Notes: generated from the sequence alone by a model not told the origin. DNA of 64,000 nucleotides from Loripinus fragilis (GCA_964019695.1 OZ026531.1:6147701-6211700); one strand, 5' to 3'; shown: positions 35,182 through 44,677, numbered from the stretch's first letter. Translations and numbers: made by a program.

Positions 35182-35808
35182 TATAGTCAACCCAATTACA
35201 GTTGGCAACTTTGCTTTCCTCTTTAATTGCACGCCGGTGGGTCGGACTTCAGACTCTATGATGGTTCCGACTTAAAGACTTATCTATTGATGAGATGGTA
35301 GGGGCCTGATGCTTTGGCTGTTTGTCGGGCCCACCGGGGTTTACCTGTTGGATTTCTTTTGCTCCGGTATTCAGTTTAATTTACTGTTGAGTCCTTATCC
35401 TTGCTTTATCTCCTTGTTATATCTTGATTAATATGTTTTAGGAGATGATGCATTGATAAGTTAGGGGTCTTTCATGCAAACCAAATATCTATGTGTCTTG
35501 ATCCACATCTGAATTAAGGGTGAGGTTGGCGCCGTTAAACCGGTTTAAGCCCTCCAGTAAAATATTTTACTGACCGTTCCAAGGCGGTACTTCTTTTGTG
35601 GATCTTTTATGTTTTTGTTCTGTCTTGTGTTTGCTATGTTTTGTGCGCGTCTGTTTATATGTGCTTCGTGGTCACCTGCTGGGAAAGGGCTGACCTCTTG
35701 GCTCTCGTTTGTGGTGTCTTCTGTGAGTTTGTCACTTTCCCATTGGTATCCTGGGTCAGGTGTGGTACTTGATTGTATCGATTCCTGATCTTTGCAACCT
35801 TACTTACT
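35182..35808 (+). repeat. R-family repeat R1, most complete copy
   Basis: E1's AAAGGCTTTGTATGAAC is interrupted in E2 by about 627 bp. The head is CAACTTTGCTTTCCTCTTTA, followed by a GCCGGTGGGTCGGACTTC / GTCGGGCCCACCGGGG hairpin region; the end is GATCTTTGCAACCTTACTTA. No protein is encoded. Short terminal CTTA repeats and truncated siblings suggest a retroposon mobilised in trans. Confidence 0.78.
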
Positions 35809-36261
35809 TTGTATGAACACCCATATTTCTGCATAGGTTGGTTGGTTCGAATCTTCATCGTGACGTCGTATTTTACTCTCATATATTCTTGTGGCGACAT
35901 AACTCACACACCCCCTTATGTATTCAGCTTGGACCCAATATAGCTCGGACCCAAATAATATACTGGGTCCGAGGTGTTAGCATTCCAAGATTATGATAAT
36001 GGAAATCAATGAGAACTAGTCATCTACGGTGGCTTGACCATAGAAAAGCCATTACATGAGAAAACCTGTCTTTCGTGATTTGAGGCCTGACTGACTCTTT
36101 TACAGCCAGAAACGGTACGCTGAACACCACGCTATCGCGTGTACACCACGCTATGTCGTACAGCTGGAGACAGCTTATTTCCGTTTAGTCGTCGTTGGGT
36201 TGTATTTTTCATTTTTATTTAAATTTTGATAGACCATGATTCTGTAAGCGAACAGTGGCGT

Positions 36262-36530
36262 CAGGCGATCCCTTGTCTGGATCCAGAGGGGGGATAGGGG
36301 GTCCGGACCCCCAGCCCTGGATAATCACAAGTTATATGGGGTTCTATAGAAATAAGCATTTGGACATGCCCCTGGAAGAAGTTGGGCCCCCTCCTGGAAA
36401 ATGTTGGACCCTCCTCTGTAATTAAACCATTGGATCCCCTCTGTAAACTGTAAATAAGTTGAGGACTAAAAAGAACGTTGTCCAGACTGTTTTCTGGCCG
36501 TTGGGCCTCGATCCCCCTGATCCGCGCATG
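36262..36530. repeat. GGATCCA-type segment in E2
   Basis: CTGGATCCAGAGGGGGGATA to GATCCGCGCATGG, colinear with 23886-24150 of E1. The long C run of E1 is absent. Confidence 0.65.
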
Positions 36531-36814
36531 GACCCTGTTCGACTTGTTCATACGCCTGGTCCACTGTTTACATGGCCCAGTTTAATGATTTATGTACATT
36601 TTCTTGCGTCAAGGCCATCACATGCGGCTCCAAACTTTAAAACAACACATGGCCGGAATTGAAGTGAGCGGTCTCGTTGATCTTAAAAAGGATCATGCTG
36701 TCTTTGCCTTTGGCGTCAGCTGATATAATTAGCAGACGGTCTGTGAATATTGAACAGGGCTGGCAATATGTCTTACTAATGTGAATTCAAACTGCTCGAA
36801 ACTCTGATATGGGT

Positions 36815-36955
36815 GGAGACAGGGGGGGGGATGCAGGGGCCTGGATCCCCCTGGGAAAATTACATGATGTCATTTATTTCCTAGAAGAAAAACTAGTACG
36901 AACCTCCCTTGAGATGCAATTAGACCCCCCACCTGCGTTGTCTGGATCTGACGGT
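36815..36955. repeat. Short GGATCCA-type segment in E2
   Basis: Colinear with 24468-24615. GGGGCCTGGATCCCCCTGGG is a new hairpin where E1 has GGGGTCCGGACATCCCC. Confidence 0.6.
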
Positions 36956-38179
36956 GATTTTTTTTTTATTTTCAATTTTGCATGTAGCAGGTATCTAGAG
37001 CTCTCCGATAGGCAACGTGGATGCGCAGGCTGATCTGCACCTTAAGCTGTTTGCATGCAACAAAGTCAAGGTACTTATGAAATGGGGTAGATAAGCAAAC
37101 CCTGATAAGTTGTCACAATCATCTTAAAGGTCTTTCCTGTTCAAATGTCAGATAATAGGGAATTTAGTTTTAAATAAATTATAATGCAATCGGATGGTAT
37201 AAATTAAGTCATTTAATAAACAAGACGCGTTTTCGGACAATTTTTTCCTTAATTGTTGTGGTGTTCATTGGTGTATTTACACAGCCACCTAGTGGGACTA
37301 TAAGCCTAACTTTAGACATGCACCTTCATCTACAATCCTTTTATGAGTATGTGAACAGTTATGCCCCTGGCAAGACTGTGCGGGTGTGCATGTATGTCTG
37401 ACCCTTCGCGGGCTGCATGTTCGAGAGGTACCATAATCTCATGAACTGGCTCGTTTCATTGACAACCCAATGTAAAGCACGATGCAGAAACATGCAAAAT
37501 TCAATTTACATCTTGGTTTTTGCGTCTGTGCTGATGTGTGATGATCCATTGTGTTTAATCTTTTAGTCGGTGCTCGTTTTGGTGAACTTAGAAACCCGTA
37601 AAACTCGTGTAAAATTGATGTTCCCATACTTATAAGCACAGCACGCAGATCTATGTCTAGATTTTTTCGGCATTATTCTTTATCCACTTCAAAACTTTGA
37701 GTTAGTGGGCAGCGAGACCCAGACGAGATTGCACAAAAGCGCAGGCTTCCCTGAGCGTTCGCTGATCACACTTGTGATAAGCGCCAGTCCACATGGTTTC
37801 ATCATGCTTGGATCCAGTGATTCAAAAAAAGAGAAAAGATGCATGGGCATTGAGTAGAAGTTCTCCATGTCGCACACACACGCATGTGCGTTCTATTCAT
37901 TTAAGAGTCACCATAACGCTTAAATATTAATGTTGCGGGTTTTTGGTGGTTTTGGTATATCGAGAAGGGCTCAATGATCACAGACACGTTCATAATCAGT
38001 GCACGTGCGCATGGTTGTGTACATGTATTTGATTTTTGTTATGACTGGACAAAATATCTCCAATGATAGCGACAAAGGGGTGAAAATTTGCATCAGTCCA
38101 ATGTTCATTGTTTGGTTATGCATCGATGCTGGATGCTCGTTTGGGACACTGACGGTCACACTGACTTGTTCCGCTAATA

Positions 38180-39482
38180 CGAGGGATGATCTTAAAGTTC
38201 TGATCCTGGTGTGATATCTCTGCAACCAGGGATGCAACATGCCTGAAAATTGTACCAAATAATAATATGTTCTTTGTCTATACAGTGCTCTGACATCTTT
38301 TATGTAATTTGAAGGAGCGACCGGAAATCTATCCCAAACAGCTATGCCCTCAATGCACTGACCTATCAAGCAGATTGTGCATATTGGGGACATCACAATT
38401 TAGACAAGAGTAGTCCCAGCATTTCGTTTTTATGGCTGCTTGATGTTCATCCGTTAGCCAATATGTTATGAAAATATGGCAAACTTTCGATATGATTTGG
38501 GGTTTCCAAGCCCTTTAATGTATGAATATGTAACTGTCAGCTATAATCTTACTTTGGACCACTTAAAATTTTTGAACGGCCCTTGCTGCTGTAACAAAAG
38601 CTGTATTAAGGGTAAAAATTGGTTTAGGCAAACGAAGATGAACTGCCTTTTGTCTGAAGCAATTATGAATTATCGGTATCGCCGGAGACTGATAGTAACC
38701 TACGTTTGAAAGTTTAAACGAGTCCACAAATGAGGTCAATATTTGGAGGTACATACATTTGTATGTGTATATCTAAAAATAAAACCCAATTAATTGTACA
38801 GAGGTGCACTATATTGTAAAATGGTGCAATGTGGGATTAAAGTGAGCAAAAAGCATCCATCTGAAACCAATCACGATTTTGAAAATTCTTATTTGAAATC
38901 AATTATTTCTTCCGTAAAATAGAACTTTAATTCAATATAACAATTAAGATTGAGATATTTCGTAATCAAAATTGAATTGGTCTTAAATATTTTGCCGATA
39001 TTTGGTTAGGCATGTTTTTAGTCCAAATTGATAGACAAAAATAGAATATTAATTGGAATGAAAATTCTGCAATGTATTCAAAATGACGTAGTTGTCAATT
39101 TTAATGACGTCATAAGAATTCCTAATTGAGCTTTAATTATTGAATCAACATAACCTGTAGCCATTCTAACATTTGAATGGACATTACAAGTAACAAAAAG
39201 TAAAAAGAAAATGGTGTTTTATTTTGTAGTTTTAAAAATGCTGGGCTTGAAAGATTCAGATTCAAATATTATCATTATTCTATAATATGAAAAAAGGCCA
39301 GTGGTAATGAGTGGACCATATATCATGTGCTGTAATTATTAATCGAAACAGGACAGCTAGAAATTTTTAGCATCATTATAAAGGTAAACACTAGATCTTT
39401 TGAACGGTGCATAGTATGCCTCTCAAAAATGTCTCTGGACAAAGCTACAAGTCAACGATCAGAACTTTTGGATCATCCCTCG
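38180..39482. mobile_element. Non-autonomous mariner element
   Basis: 1303 bp between TA dinucleotides. The left end is CGAGGGATGATCTTAAAGTT and the right end, inverted, is CGAGGGATGATCCAAAAGTT, both followed by CTGATC. CGAGGG.G.TC..AAAGTT termini with TA duplication are diagnostic of mariner. The empty site is seen in E1 at 25730 (GCTGATATGTTTG). The length equals a typical full mariner, but no transposase motif (catalytic D,D34D region, WVPH-type or YSPDLAP-type blocks) could be found in any frame, and the interior is AT-rich. Confidence 0.88.
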
Positions 39483-39692
39483 TATGTTTGTAAACCGATG
39501 TGCTCGATGGAAGGAAAACAAAAGTATCGTAGACATACTGATTAAACCCTAAGGAAAAACGTTGTGTACGAACTATTAAAAATTACACATCTAAAAAATG
39601 ACCATGGTACGAACTTATACATGACATTTTGGTCCGACCACTGTAGAATAATTTGTGTATGGACTATTCGAGTGTACGAACAAGATTAACCA

Positions 39693-40847
39693 CAATAGTA
39701 AGAGTTAAACAATTTTTATGTTTTAGCAGGGATGTATACTTGCAGGGATTAGCTTCTTATCTATTTCATCAATATTATTGCCTACGCGTAAATCGGGTAT
39801 ACGCCGAGGTAATTACCTTTCTGCCGCCATTTTCAAAGAGGCTGTTCATAGCGATGATTCATAGGAAAGTTTGATGTTAAAACCGTGAATATTCAATATA
39901 TGTGGAGAAAATTCTTACGGAATTTACGAGAATAAGTTTTTAAGTATATCTCATATGAGTTATGTTGGAATAAAATCCGTGGATAATGGTTAATTTTCGT
40001 GTTATTTTGGACAGATTGCGTTGTTTACAATCCGCCATCTTGAAAATGGTGGATATTAGAATTTTAATGAGCTACTTGTCACTTTAACTGTGGCAATTTG
40101 AAGCGCTCAATGAGTGTAATTCTTTAAATTCCTAAACGTTGATATATTTGTCCTAAGTTTGCATTTTGTAGAATATCGTTATATTGCAAACTTTTGTTGC
40201 AGAGACGATATGAAAAAGAGGCAAAATGATAACTTTTCGTACTACATCTGTTTATTCTATACCATTGAAATTGTCGGTTGTAGAGCTAATTGATGTGAGT
40301 AGATTTGATATACTTAACACTTGATACGTAAATTACACATTTCGGAACTAAAATTTTAAATTTTTTAGCAAAAACAAAATAAAATCATGCAGATAAGATG
40401 CTAGCAAAATCGTCTTTCTTTCATTTTTCCGCATAACGTTCCACTCTACGGAGGTGTCCCAACACTGGGAACCTAAACATTGCCTCTAATGTACAATGGG
40501 AATTTAGCCACATTTGCAGGGTTAAAAAGCGTGAAAACATACATTTAATTATAAATGATGATTTGTCAACCATAGATACACTTCATTTCATTTAAAAAGC
40601 GTTTGTTTAACAATTAACAATGTAGTTGGTAAAACAGCTGTGAGCAGTAATTATTTCCGTGACTGCGTTAAATATCTATTCAACCAAAACGACTGACAAT
40701 AATAGCCAATTTAAGAATTAAACAAAAGATACTGAATTTCTATTTAACTCATTTACGCCCTCTCCACTCAATTGGACCAGACGATTTCGTTTTAAGGGGT
40801 GTTGGTGTCATTTTCATTTTCTTAAATTTTTATAGAACATTCTGTAA
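39693..40847. other. Unassigned AT-rich stretch with CCGCCAT motifs
   Basis: No gene or repeat match was seen. Noteworthy are TGCCGCCATTTTC near 39822 and CCGCCATCTTGAAAATGG near 40032. Both resemble YY1 sites often found near animal promoters, but no adjoining coding exon was recognised. Confidence 0.35.
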
Positions 40848-40850
40848 GCA

Positions 40851-40912
40851 AACGGTGGAGACCCTGATCAGATACCGCGTTCTGCTGGGTCTCATCTGGT
40901 TCTGCACTGTTT
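40851..40912. repeat. H2-related foldback (GACCCTGATCAG variant)
   Basis: GCAAACGGTGGAGACCCTGA and CTGGGTCTCATCTGGTTCTG. It is close to 12199-12266, including the TAAGCAAAC.GTGG left flank. Confidence 0.7.
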
Positions 40913-41067
40913 ACCTATGCCCCACAAAAAGGACGTTAGGCATATGTGGGTTAATTGCGTTGTATGAAAAAATGCCTTTTTCCATGTCTGAGAAATGAAG
41001 AAAAGCCTGATGCGTTATCTTTTTTCTTGGGTATTTTATTTCTGACAACACTAGATTGTTTGGTATC

Positions 41068-41335
41068 ATATGGGCCTCGTTGTGAGAAAAACTGTTTTCG
41101 GGGGTGGGGGGGGGGGGGGGGAGGGTGTTTCGACAAAGAGTGTTTCAAACCAGTCTCCTCAGCTAAAGAGACTAGCTTGAAAATTGAAATTTCACCTGCA
41201 GCAAGTTTACATATGATACTTTCCAAAAAGCAAAAAAAAAGGCGCTGATCAGACTGCGTGGATGCGCAGGCTGGTCTGCGCCTGTGTTGTTCACAAACCC
41301 CCGAAGACAGGGTTTCTCGCGTCGAGGCCCATATT
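41068..41335. mobile_element. GGCCTCG-type foldback transposon, copy 2
   Basis: TATGGGCCTCGTTGTGAGAA at the left and TTTCTCGCGTCGAGGCCCAT at the right are inverse. CTGTTTTCGGGGG and CCCCCGAAGACAG continue the pairing. A G run (41103-41123) lies just inside the left arm. The interior matches 20785-21035. Confidence 0.78.
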
Positions 41336-41507
41336 ATAGCTGTATTTATGATCCGTGCAATAGTGAATGAACTGCATCCCACGTTTTTTTTTTTGTTTTG
41401 TTTTTTAAATTCTCATCGAAAGTTCATTCTCTTTTGTTGAATAGTTTTACATTTCATTGTTTTACCAAGCGATGTTTGGCTAATTAGCGCTCATAACCAC
41501 GGACGTA

Positions 41508-41535
41508 TATTGCGGGGGGCGGGGGGGGGGGGGGT
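41508..41535. repeat. G-rich homopolymer tract
   Basis: GCGGGGGGCGGGGGGGGG-type run on the + strand. No element boundaries were recognised around it. Confidence 0.7.
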
Positions 41536-41877
41536 AAATTTAAGATCTGTCAAAGGACACGGATAAGATGGAAATCCTTGGTTCATTTCTTCCGCGGAAT
41601 TAATTTACTTTTTACCGGAACAACATCGTGTTTGGTATCAAATTGCAGCTTAGAAGCTTCTCCATAAAACGGTGCTATTCTTTCAGACCTATCGCTTTTT
41701 ACCGAGATGCTAGGGTCGAAGAAACACATGCCCATACACATGCGCATCTCTTTCTCGTTAAGTGATTCGTCACTTTATCGGAAATTGCCTGCCGCCTACC
41801 TGGATTTCAGCGCGGCAAAGATCGAATAACGATTATCGGTAAATCTATTGGTGATTCCAGTCCAGGTAATATAACGT

Positions 41878-41938
41878 CCATGGTTTTAGCAACAACAGAA
41901 TCTAGGGCGAAGATTTGGTACCAGTAAAATGCATTTAA
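41878..41938 (+). repeat. R-family fragment
   Basis: AACAACAGAATCTAGGGCGA and AGATTTGGTACCAGTAAAAT match 34213-34270. Confidence 0.65.
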
Positions 41939-42624
41939 GGACACATGGGCATATTTTTTTTCTGAAAATAGATTTTTTTTTATTTTCTGTTATTTGATAA
42001 TTCATTTTATTGGTATTGTTATAAAACGATAACAATTCAATGTCACTGTTAAGTATTTGAGCTATGACACTTCAAAGACATGCATAAAACGCCCCGTTTC
42101 TCCAAAAATGTTCATGGACGAAGTGAGATAATATGGTATGGTAGCTGATGATGATGGCGTATTGTGAATGATTGTAGCAGAACTGCCTATGTTTACTTGA
42201 AATATATGAATTATTAATTGATGCAAATCTAGCCACTATTTATTTACTGAACAACTTTTATACTGGGATAATCAGTTTTCGCCAACGTAAGCAGATATGG
42301 CTCTGAGGATAGCAAAACAGAATACAACCTGCCCAGAAAATGATTTTATCTTAAGATTTCAACCTTTTATCATAATGATTTTTAATTTTCAAAAACTTTG
42401 ATTTGTTTGTGCACCCGTTTTTCCGCCATCTTGAAAATAGCAATCTAAGTTCGACAACTCTTGGTGACCTGAAAAAAGAGGCCTTATAAAGGGTTGGATA
42501 GATGAAAAATCAATAGTTGTTATGAGACAAACCATTTTTCTTTCAATGAACAAAAATTATGAACAAAAATTATTGAAAATCTTTTATGATTCAATCTATT
42601 GTAATCAAAAATATTTCAGTCACG
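41939..42624. other. Unassigned sequence left of the Penelope-like element
   Basis: No repeat or coding match was seen. Another CCGCCATCTTGAAAATAG motif (YY1-like) is at about 42425. Confidence 0.35.
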
Positions 42625-42631
42625 TAGGTCA
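42625..42631. repeat. Candidate target-site duplication of the Penelope-like element
   Basis: TAGGTCA here recurs at 47257-47263, exactly outside the element's TA-rich ends. Seven bases is short, and the right copy abuts a (TA)n tract, so chance cannot be excluded. Confidence 0.55.
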
Positions 42632-42644
42632 TATATAAAAAAAC

Positions 42645-43259
42645 GAAGAAGAAGTGCTTCCGTATGTCTCGACTTTCAATCCAAATAACACAGAAATGTT
42701 TGGAATTTTTAAAAACAACATGCACATTTTAACCAATGACCAAACAATGCGCGAAGCTCTCTCAACTTCAAAAATAATTAAAAGTAAACGACAACCTCCA
42801 AATTTAAAAAGACTTATAACTAAAGCAAAATTTACAGAACAGAAGATTAAAACGTCTTATAAAGTTTTCAAGTGTAATCGTCCAAATTGTGCGCTTTGCG
42901 AATGCATTGAAGAGGGTAACTGTTACAATTTCAATGGTAAAGTTTTCTACGTAAACGAAACGATGTCTTGCGATGTAAAGAATGTCATTTATGCCATTAA
43001 ATGCAATGGATGCAAAGAACTTTATATTGGTCAAACAGGCGATAAATTACGCACAAGAAGGACTATACACGCACAACAAATAAGAGACCCTTCAACAAGA
43101 CAGATTCCTTTAATTGAACATATCGACAATTGCAGCAGAAGTATTCCCAAATTTCAAATGTTTCCTTTCTTTAAAATGCACACAGAAAGCATTTCTGCCA
43201 GGTTAGCGAAGGAAAAGCATTTCATTCGATGCTTTAAACCTAAATTAAATGTTTTATGA
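42645..43259 (+). CDS. ORF2 C-terminal part with intact GIY-YIG domain (5'-truncated copy)
   Basis: About 204 codons are open from the repeat edge to TGA. The peptide includes the cysteine cluster CNRPNCALCECIEEGNC and then the GIY-YIG nuclease core, VIYAIK ... LYIGQTG, with arginines in KLRTRR and a downstream histidine and glutamate (LIEHIDNCS). GIY-YIG nucleases nick DNA, and in Penelope-like elements this domain prepares the target for reverse transcription. It is not an independent gene: there is no start codon, and the same sequence continues the RT frame in the downstream copy. It shows what the nuclease looked like before the nonsense change at 46710. Confidence 0.85.
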   Translation, partial: EEEVLPYVSTFNPNNTEMFGIFKNNMHILTNDQTMREALSTSKIIKSKRQPPNLKRLITKAKFTEQKIKTSYKVFKCNRPNCALCECIEEGNCYNFNGKVFYVNETMSCDVKNVIYAIKCNGCKELYIGQTGDKLRTRRTIHAQQIRDPSTRQIPLIEHIDNCSRSIPKFQMFPFFKMHTESISARLAKEKHFIRCFKPKLNVL

Positions 43260-43274
43260 ACAGCTATTCAAAAA

Positions 43275-43355
43275 ACGTATAGTCACGTCACGTGACCTCT
43301 AAGTTAACGTCTCAACGTGAAGACGTCCAAACGTGACGTCTCAACGTTACGACGT
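43275..43355 (+). promoter_or_regulatory. ACGT array in the upstream pseudo-LTR
   Basis: Ten ACGT tetramers in 81 bases, starting at 43275, 43285, 43290, 43307, 43315, 43323, 43331, 43336, 43344 and 43352. Two runs keep an exact 8-base spacing. CACGTG (E-box) and TGACGTC (CRE-like) occur within it. It is identical in the downstream repeat at 46981-47061. A promoter or protein-binding role is inferred from its position just upstream of the ribozyme. Confidence 0.5.
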
Positions 43356-43356
43356 T

Positions 43357-43414
43357 ACTATGCAACAGCCCTGAAGAGCTCAGCGAAACGCGTTGGCACA
43401 TTATTTAGCATAGT
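43357..43414 (+). ncRNA. Hammerhead ribozyme, type I, upstream copy
   Basis: All core positions are present in order: CTGAAGA (43371-43377), a two-pair stem II from GCTCAGC, then GAAA (43385-43388). Stem III is the palindrome ACGCGT (43388-43393), too short to fold alone but able to pair between two molecules. The cleavage triplet is GTT, with the predicted cut after 43394. Stem I pairs GCC with GGC next to the cut and ACTATGC (43357-43363) with GCATAGT (43408-43414) at its outer end. Minimal hammerheads are known from Penelope-like elements. Activity here is predicted, not shown. Confidence 0.8.
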
Positions 43415-43528
43415 TTATATTAAATAAAAACAAACATGTAACGTCAACTCATTATTTGAATATATAAATATCGTTCCGGGTATATTTTATACCTTTTTTC
43501 CGTGTTTTACCGGAACGAGAGACGGAAC

Positions 43529-44677
43529 ATGTCCCAAGGAAAGGAAAAAAGGAAGACCAAGGCTGCAAGCGCGCCAGACAAGTCAATCTCACTTACAGAC
43601 ATGGAAGAGACAGAGATTGGGAAACTCAGCGAGATAAGTAACAAACTTACAAAGATTTTTTCTGCTATCAAAGAACTCACTAATGTAATCAAGGACTCTG
43701 CAATTGTTTCAAAGTCAACAGATGTGGTTTCAGTGAACCCAGCCATAAACGAACTTTCGCAAACATTGCAAAATATTACACAAAATTTATCCACACAGCA
43801 TTCCACGCGGATGACTGAATCTGGTTCAATTTCGTTGGCAGAGGACGAAGCTGCCAAAGTGAAAATGCAGATTACAAGTATCTGGGACACAAAAATGGAA
43901 AGAAGGAAAGACGCATACTGGAACCACGTTAAGAACAAAGGGCATAGCGATACCTATTCAAGATGGTTAAATGGTGAGAAGATTGTTATGCCTCAGTATC
44001 TACAGAGAAAACAGTTTAATAATGAACATCCTGAACAACAGAAAATACGTGAGACCGCAGTCTTAAATGACTTTAAAACCGAAATTGATTTAAAGAGTCT
44101 CAGAGCAAGTCAACAGGAAGAAAAGGTTAAACGATTGGACAGTGAAATGGAGACACTATTCAAAGAAAGAAGTAGTTCATCAGCAGCAAAGATCCTGTTA
44201 GACATGTGGAAAGCACAGGCTTCGCAAAATGAAAAGATCTCGCATAGAAGATGGCTAAAGAACGAGAAATGGTTAAGTGACTACGAGGAGAACTTTATAC
44301 AATCCCATATGAGTTCGAACCCGTTTTTTAAAGTAGAGAGAAGAGAACAAGCCACCTATACAGGATCGACGGCACAACCCAGGAAGAAATCACCCACTTA
44401 TGCGGAAGTAACGAGACGACCAAAGACGAAAGCACACTTTAACAGACAAAGTACTACAACCTCAGATCAACCTAATCTAGAGGCCATACAAACACTATTA
44501 CAACAAGTACAGTCTCAGCTGAACTTTCAACCAGCTCCAAGACAACAACCTAAGCTAAAGAAGACAGATAGACAAACAACAAGACCAAAGACATCCTTAT
44601 ACGAGCCCATCGTTGTTCATTCTGATAATGATGGGGATTTTTTAGACGACAGCGCAAGTACAGAAACTCTAACTTAG
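43529..44677 (+). CDS. Penelope-like element ORF1 protein
   Basis: 382 codons from the ATG at 43529, about 60 bases beyond the upstream repeat; an open GTG codon upstream is not needed as a start. The protein begins very basic (MSQGKEKRKTKAA) and has a helical, probably coiled-coil segment around residues 25-60 (KLSEISNKLTKIFSAIKELT). A motif is repeated twice: RWLNGEK at about 145 and RWLKNEK at about 241, each preceded by an aromatic/basic stretch. The C-terminus is proline/glutamine-rich and then acidic (SDNDGDFLDD). No enzymatic motif is visible. By analogy with other retroelements it may bind the RNA, but Penelope ORF1 proteins are poorly characterised. The frame ends at TAG inside the overlap with the upstream extension of ORF2. 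Confidence 0.8.
   Translation: MSQGKEKRKTKAASAPDKSISLTDMEETEIGKLSEISNKLTKIFSAIKELTNVIKDSAIVSKSTDVVSVNPAINELSQTLQNITQNLSTQHSTRMTESGSISLAEDEAAKVKMQITSIWDTKMERRKDAYWNHVKNKGHSDTYSRWLNGEKIVMPQYLQRKQFNNEHPEQQKIRETAVLNDFKTEIDLKSLRASQQEEKVKRLDSEMETLFKERSSSSAAKILLDMWKAQASQNEKISHRRWLKNEKWLSDYEENFIQSHMSSNPFFKVERREQATYTGSTAQPRKKSPTYAEVTRRPKTKAHFNRQSTTTSDQPNLEAIQTLLQQVQSQLNFQPAPRQQPKLKKTDRQTTRPKTSLYEPIVVHSDNDGDFLDDSASTETLT
44638..44644 (+). promoter_or_regulatory. Candidate -1 ribosomal frameshift heptamer
   Basis: T TTT TTA in the ORF1 phase (GAT TTT TTA GAC), the canonical X XXY YYZ form. A -1 slip enters the ORF2 frame, which is open from about 44632, just after three closely spaced stops (TGA TAA TGA), and runs without a stop into the RT. 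No clear downstream pseudoknot was identified by eye. Confidence 0.6.

Larger units (their letters stand above)
33808..39692. mobile_element. TA-flanked TIR element, copy E2 (decayed, with inserts)
   Basis: Same orientation as E1 (22289-25955): GGTAAATCTTGTATTAGTTC at the left, and GTGTACGAACAAGATTAACC at the right, where five bases of the TIR are lost. Colinear landmarks include GATTGCCGTTTCAACCGACT, AAAATGGCGACTTCTAAATA, GCTTGACCAT and TATGGTTTCATCATGC-like segments. It carries at least four inserts absent from E1 (34068-34565, 34648-34703, 35182-35808 and 38180-39482), which account for most of its extra length. Confidence 0.8.
42638..43466 (+). repeat. Upstream pseudo-LTR of the Penelope-like element
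   Basis: Contains the last third of ORF2 in frame to its normal stop at 43259, then a noncoding part with the ACGT array (43275-43355) and the hammerhead fold (43357-43414). Differences from the downstream copy were seen at 42643, 43004, 43114 and 43457. As the upstream repeat it probably supplies the promoter and, after ribozyme cleavage, the RNA 5' end. Confidence 0.9.

Noticed and set aside
37971..38396. 141-codon minus-strand frame as a mariner transposase
   Set aside because: It crosses the left end of the mariner element into E2 sequence and shows none of the transposase motifs.
39820..40050. A promoter for an unseen gene at the CCGCCAT motifs
   Set aside because: The motif is suggestive, but no exon, splice site or conserved peptide was found on either strand nearby.
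42654..43259. A separate GIY-YIG gene of 201 codons
   Set aside because: It is the 5'-truncated pseudo-LTR copy of ORF2, identical to the end of the RT frame. There is no ATG at the start.
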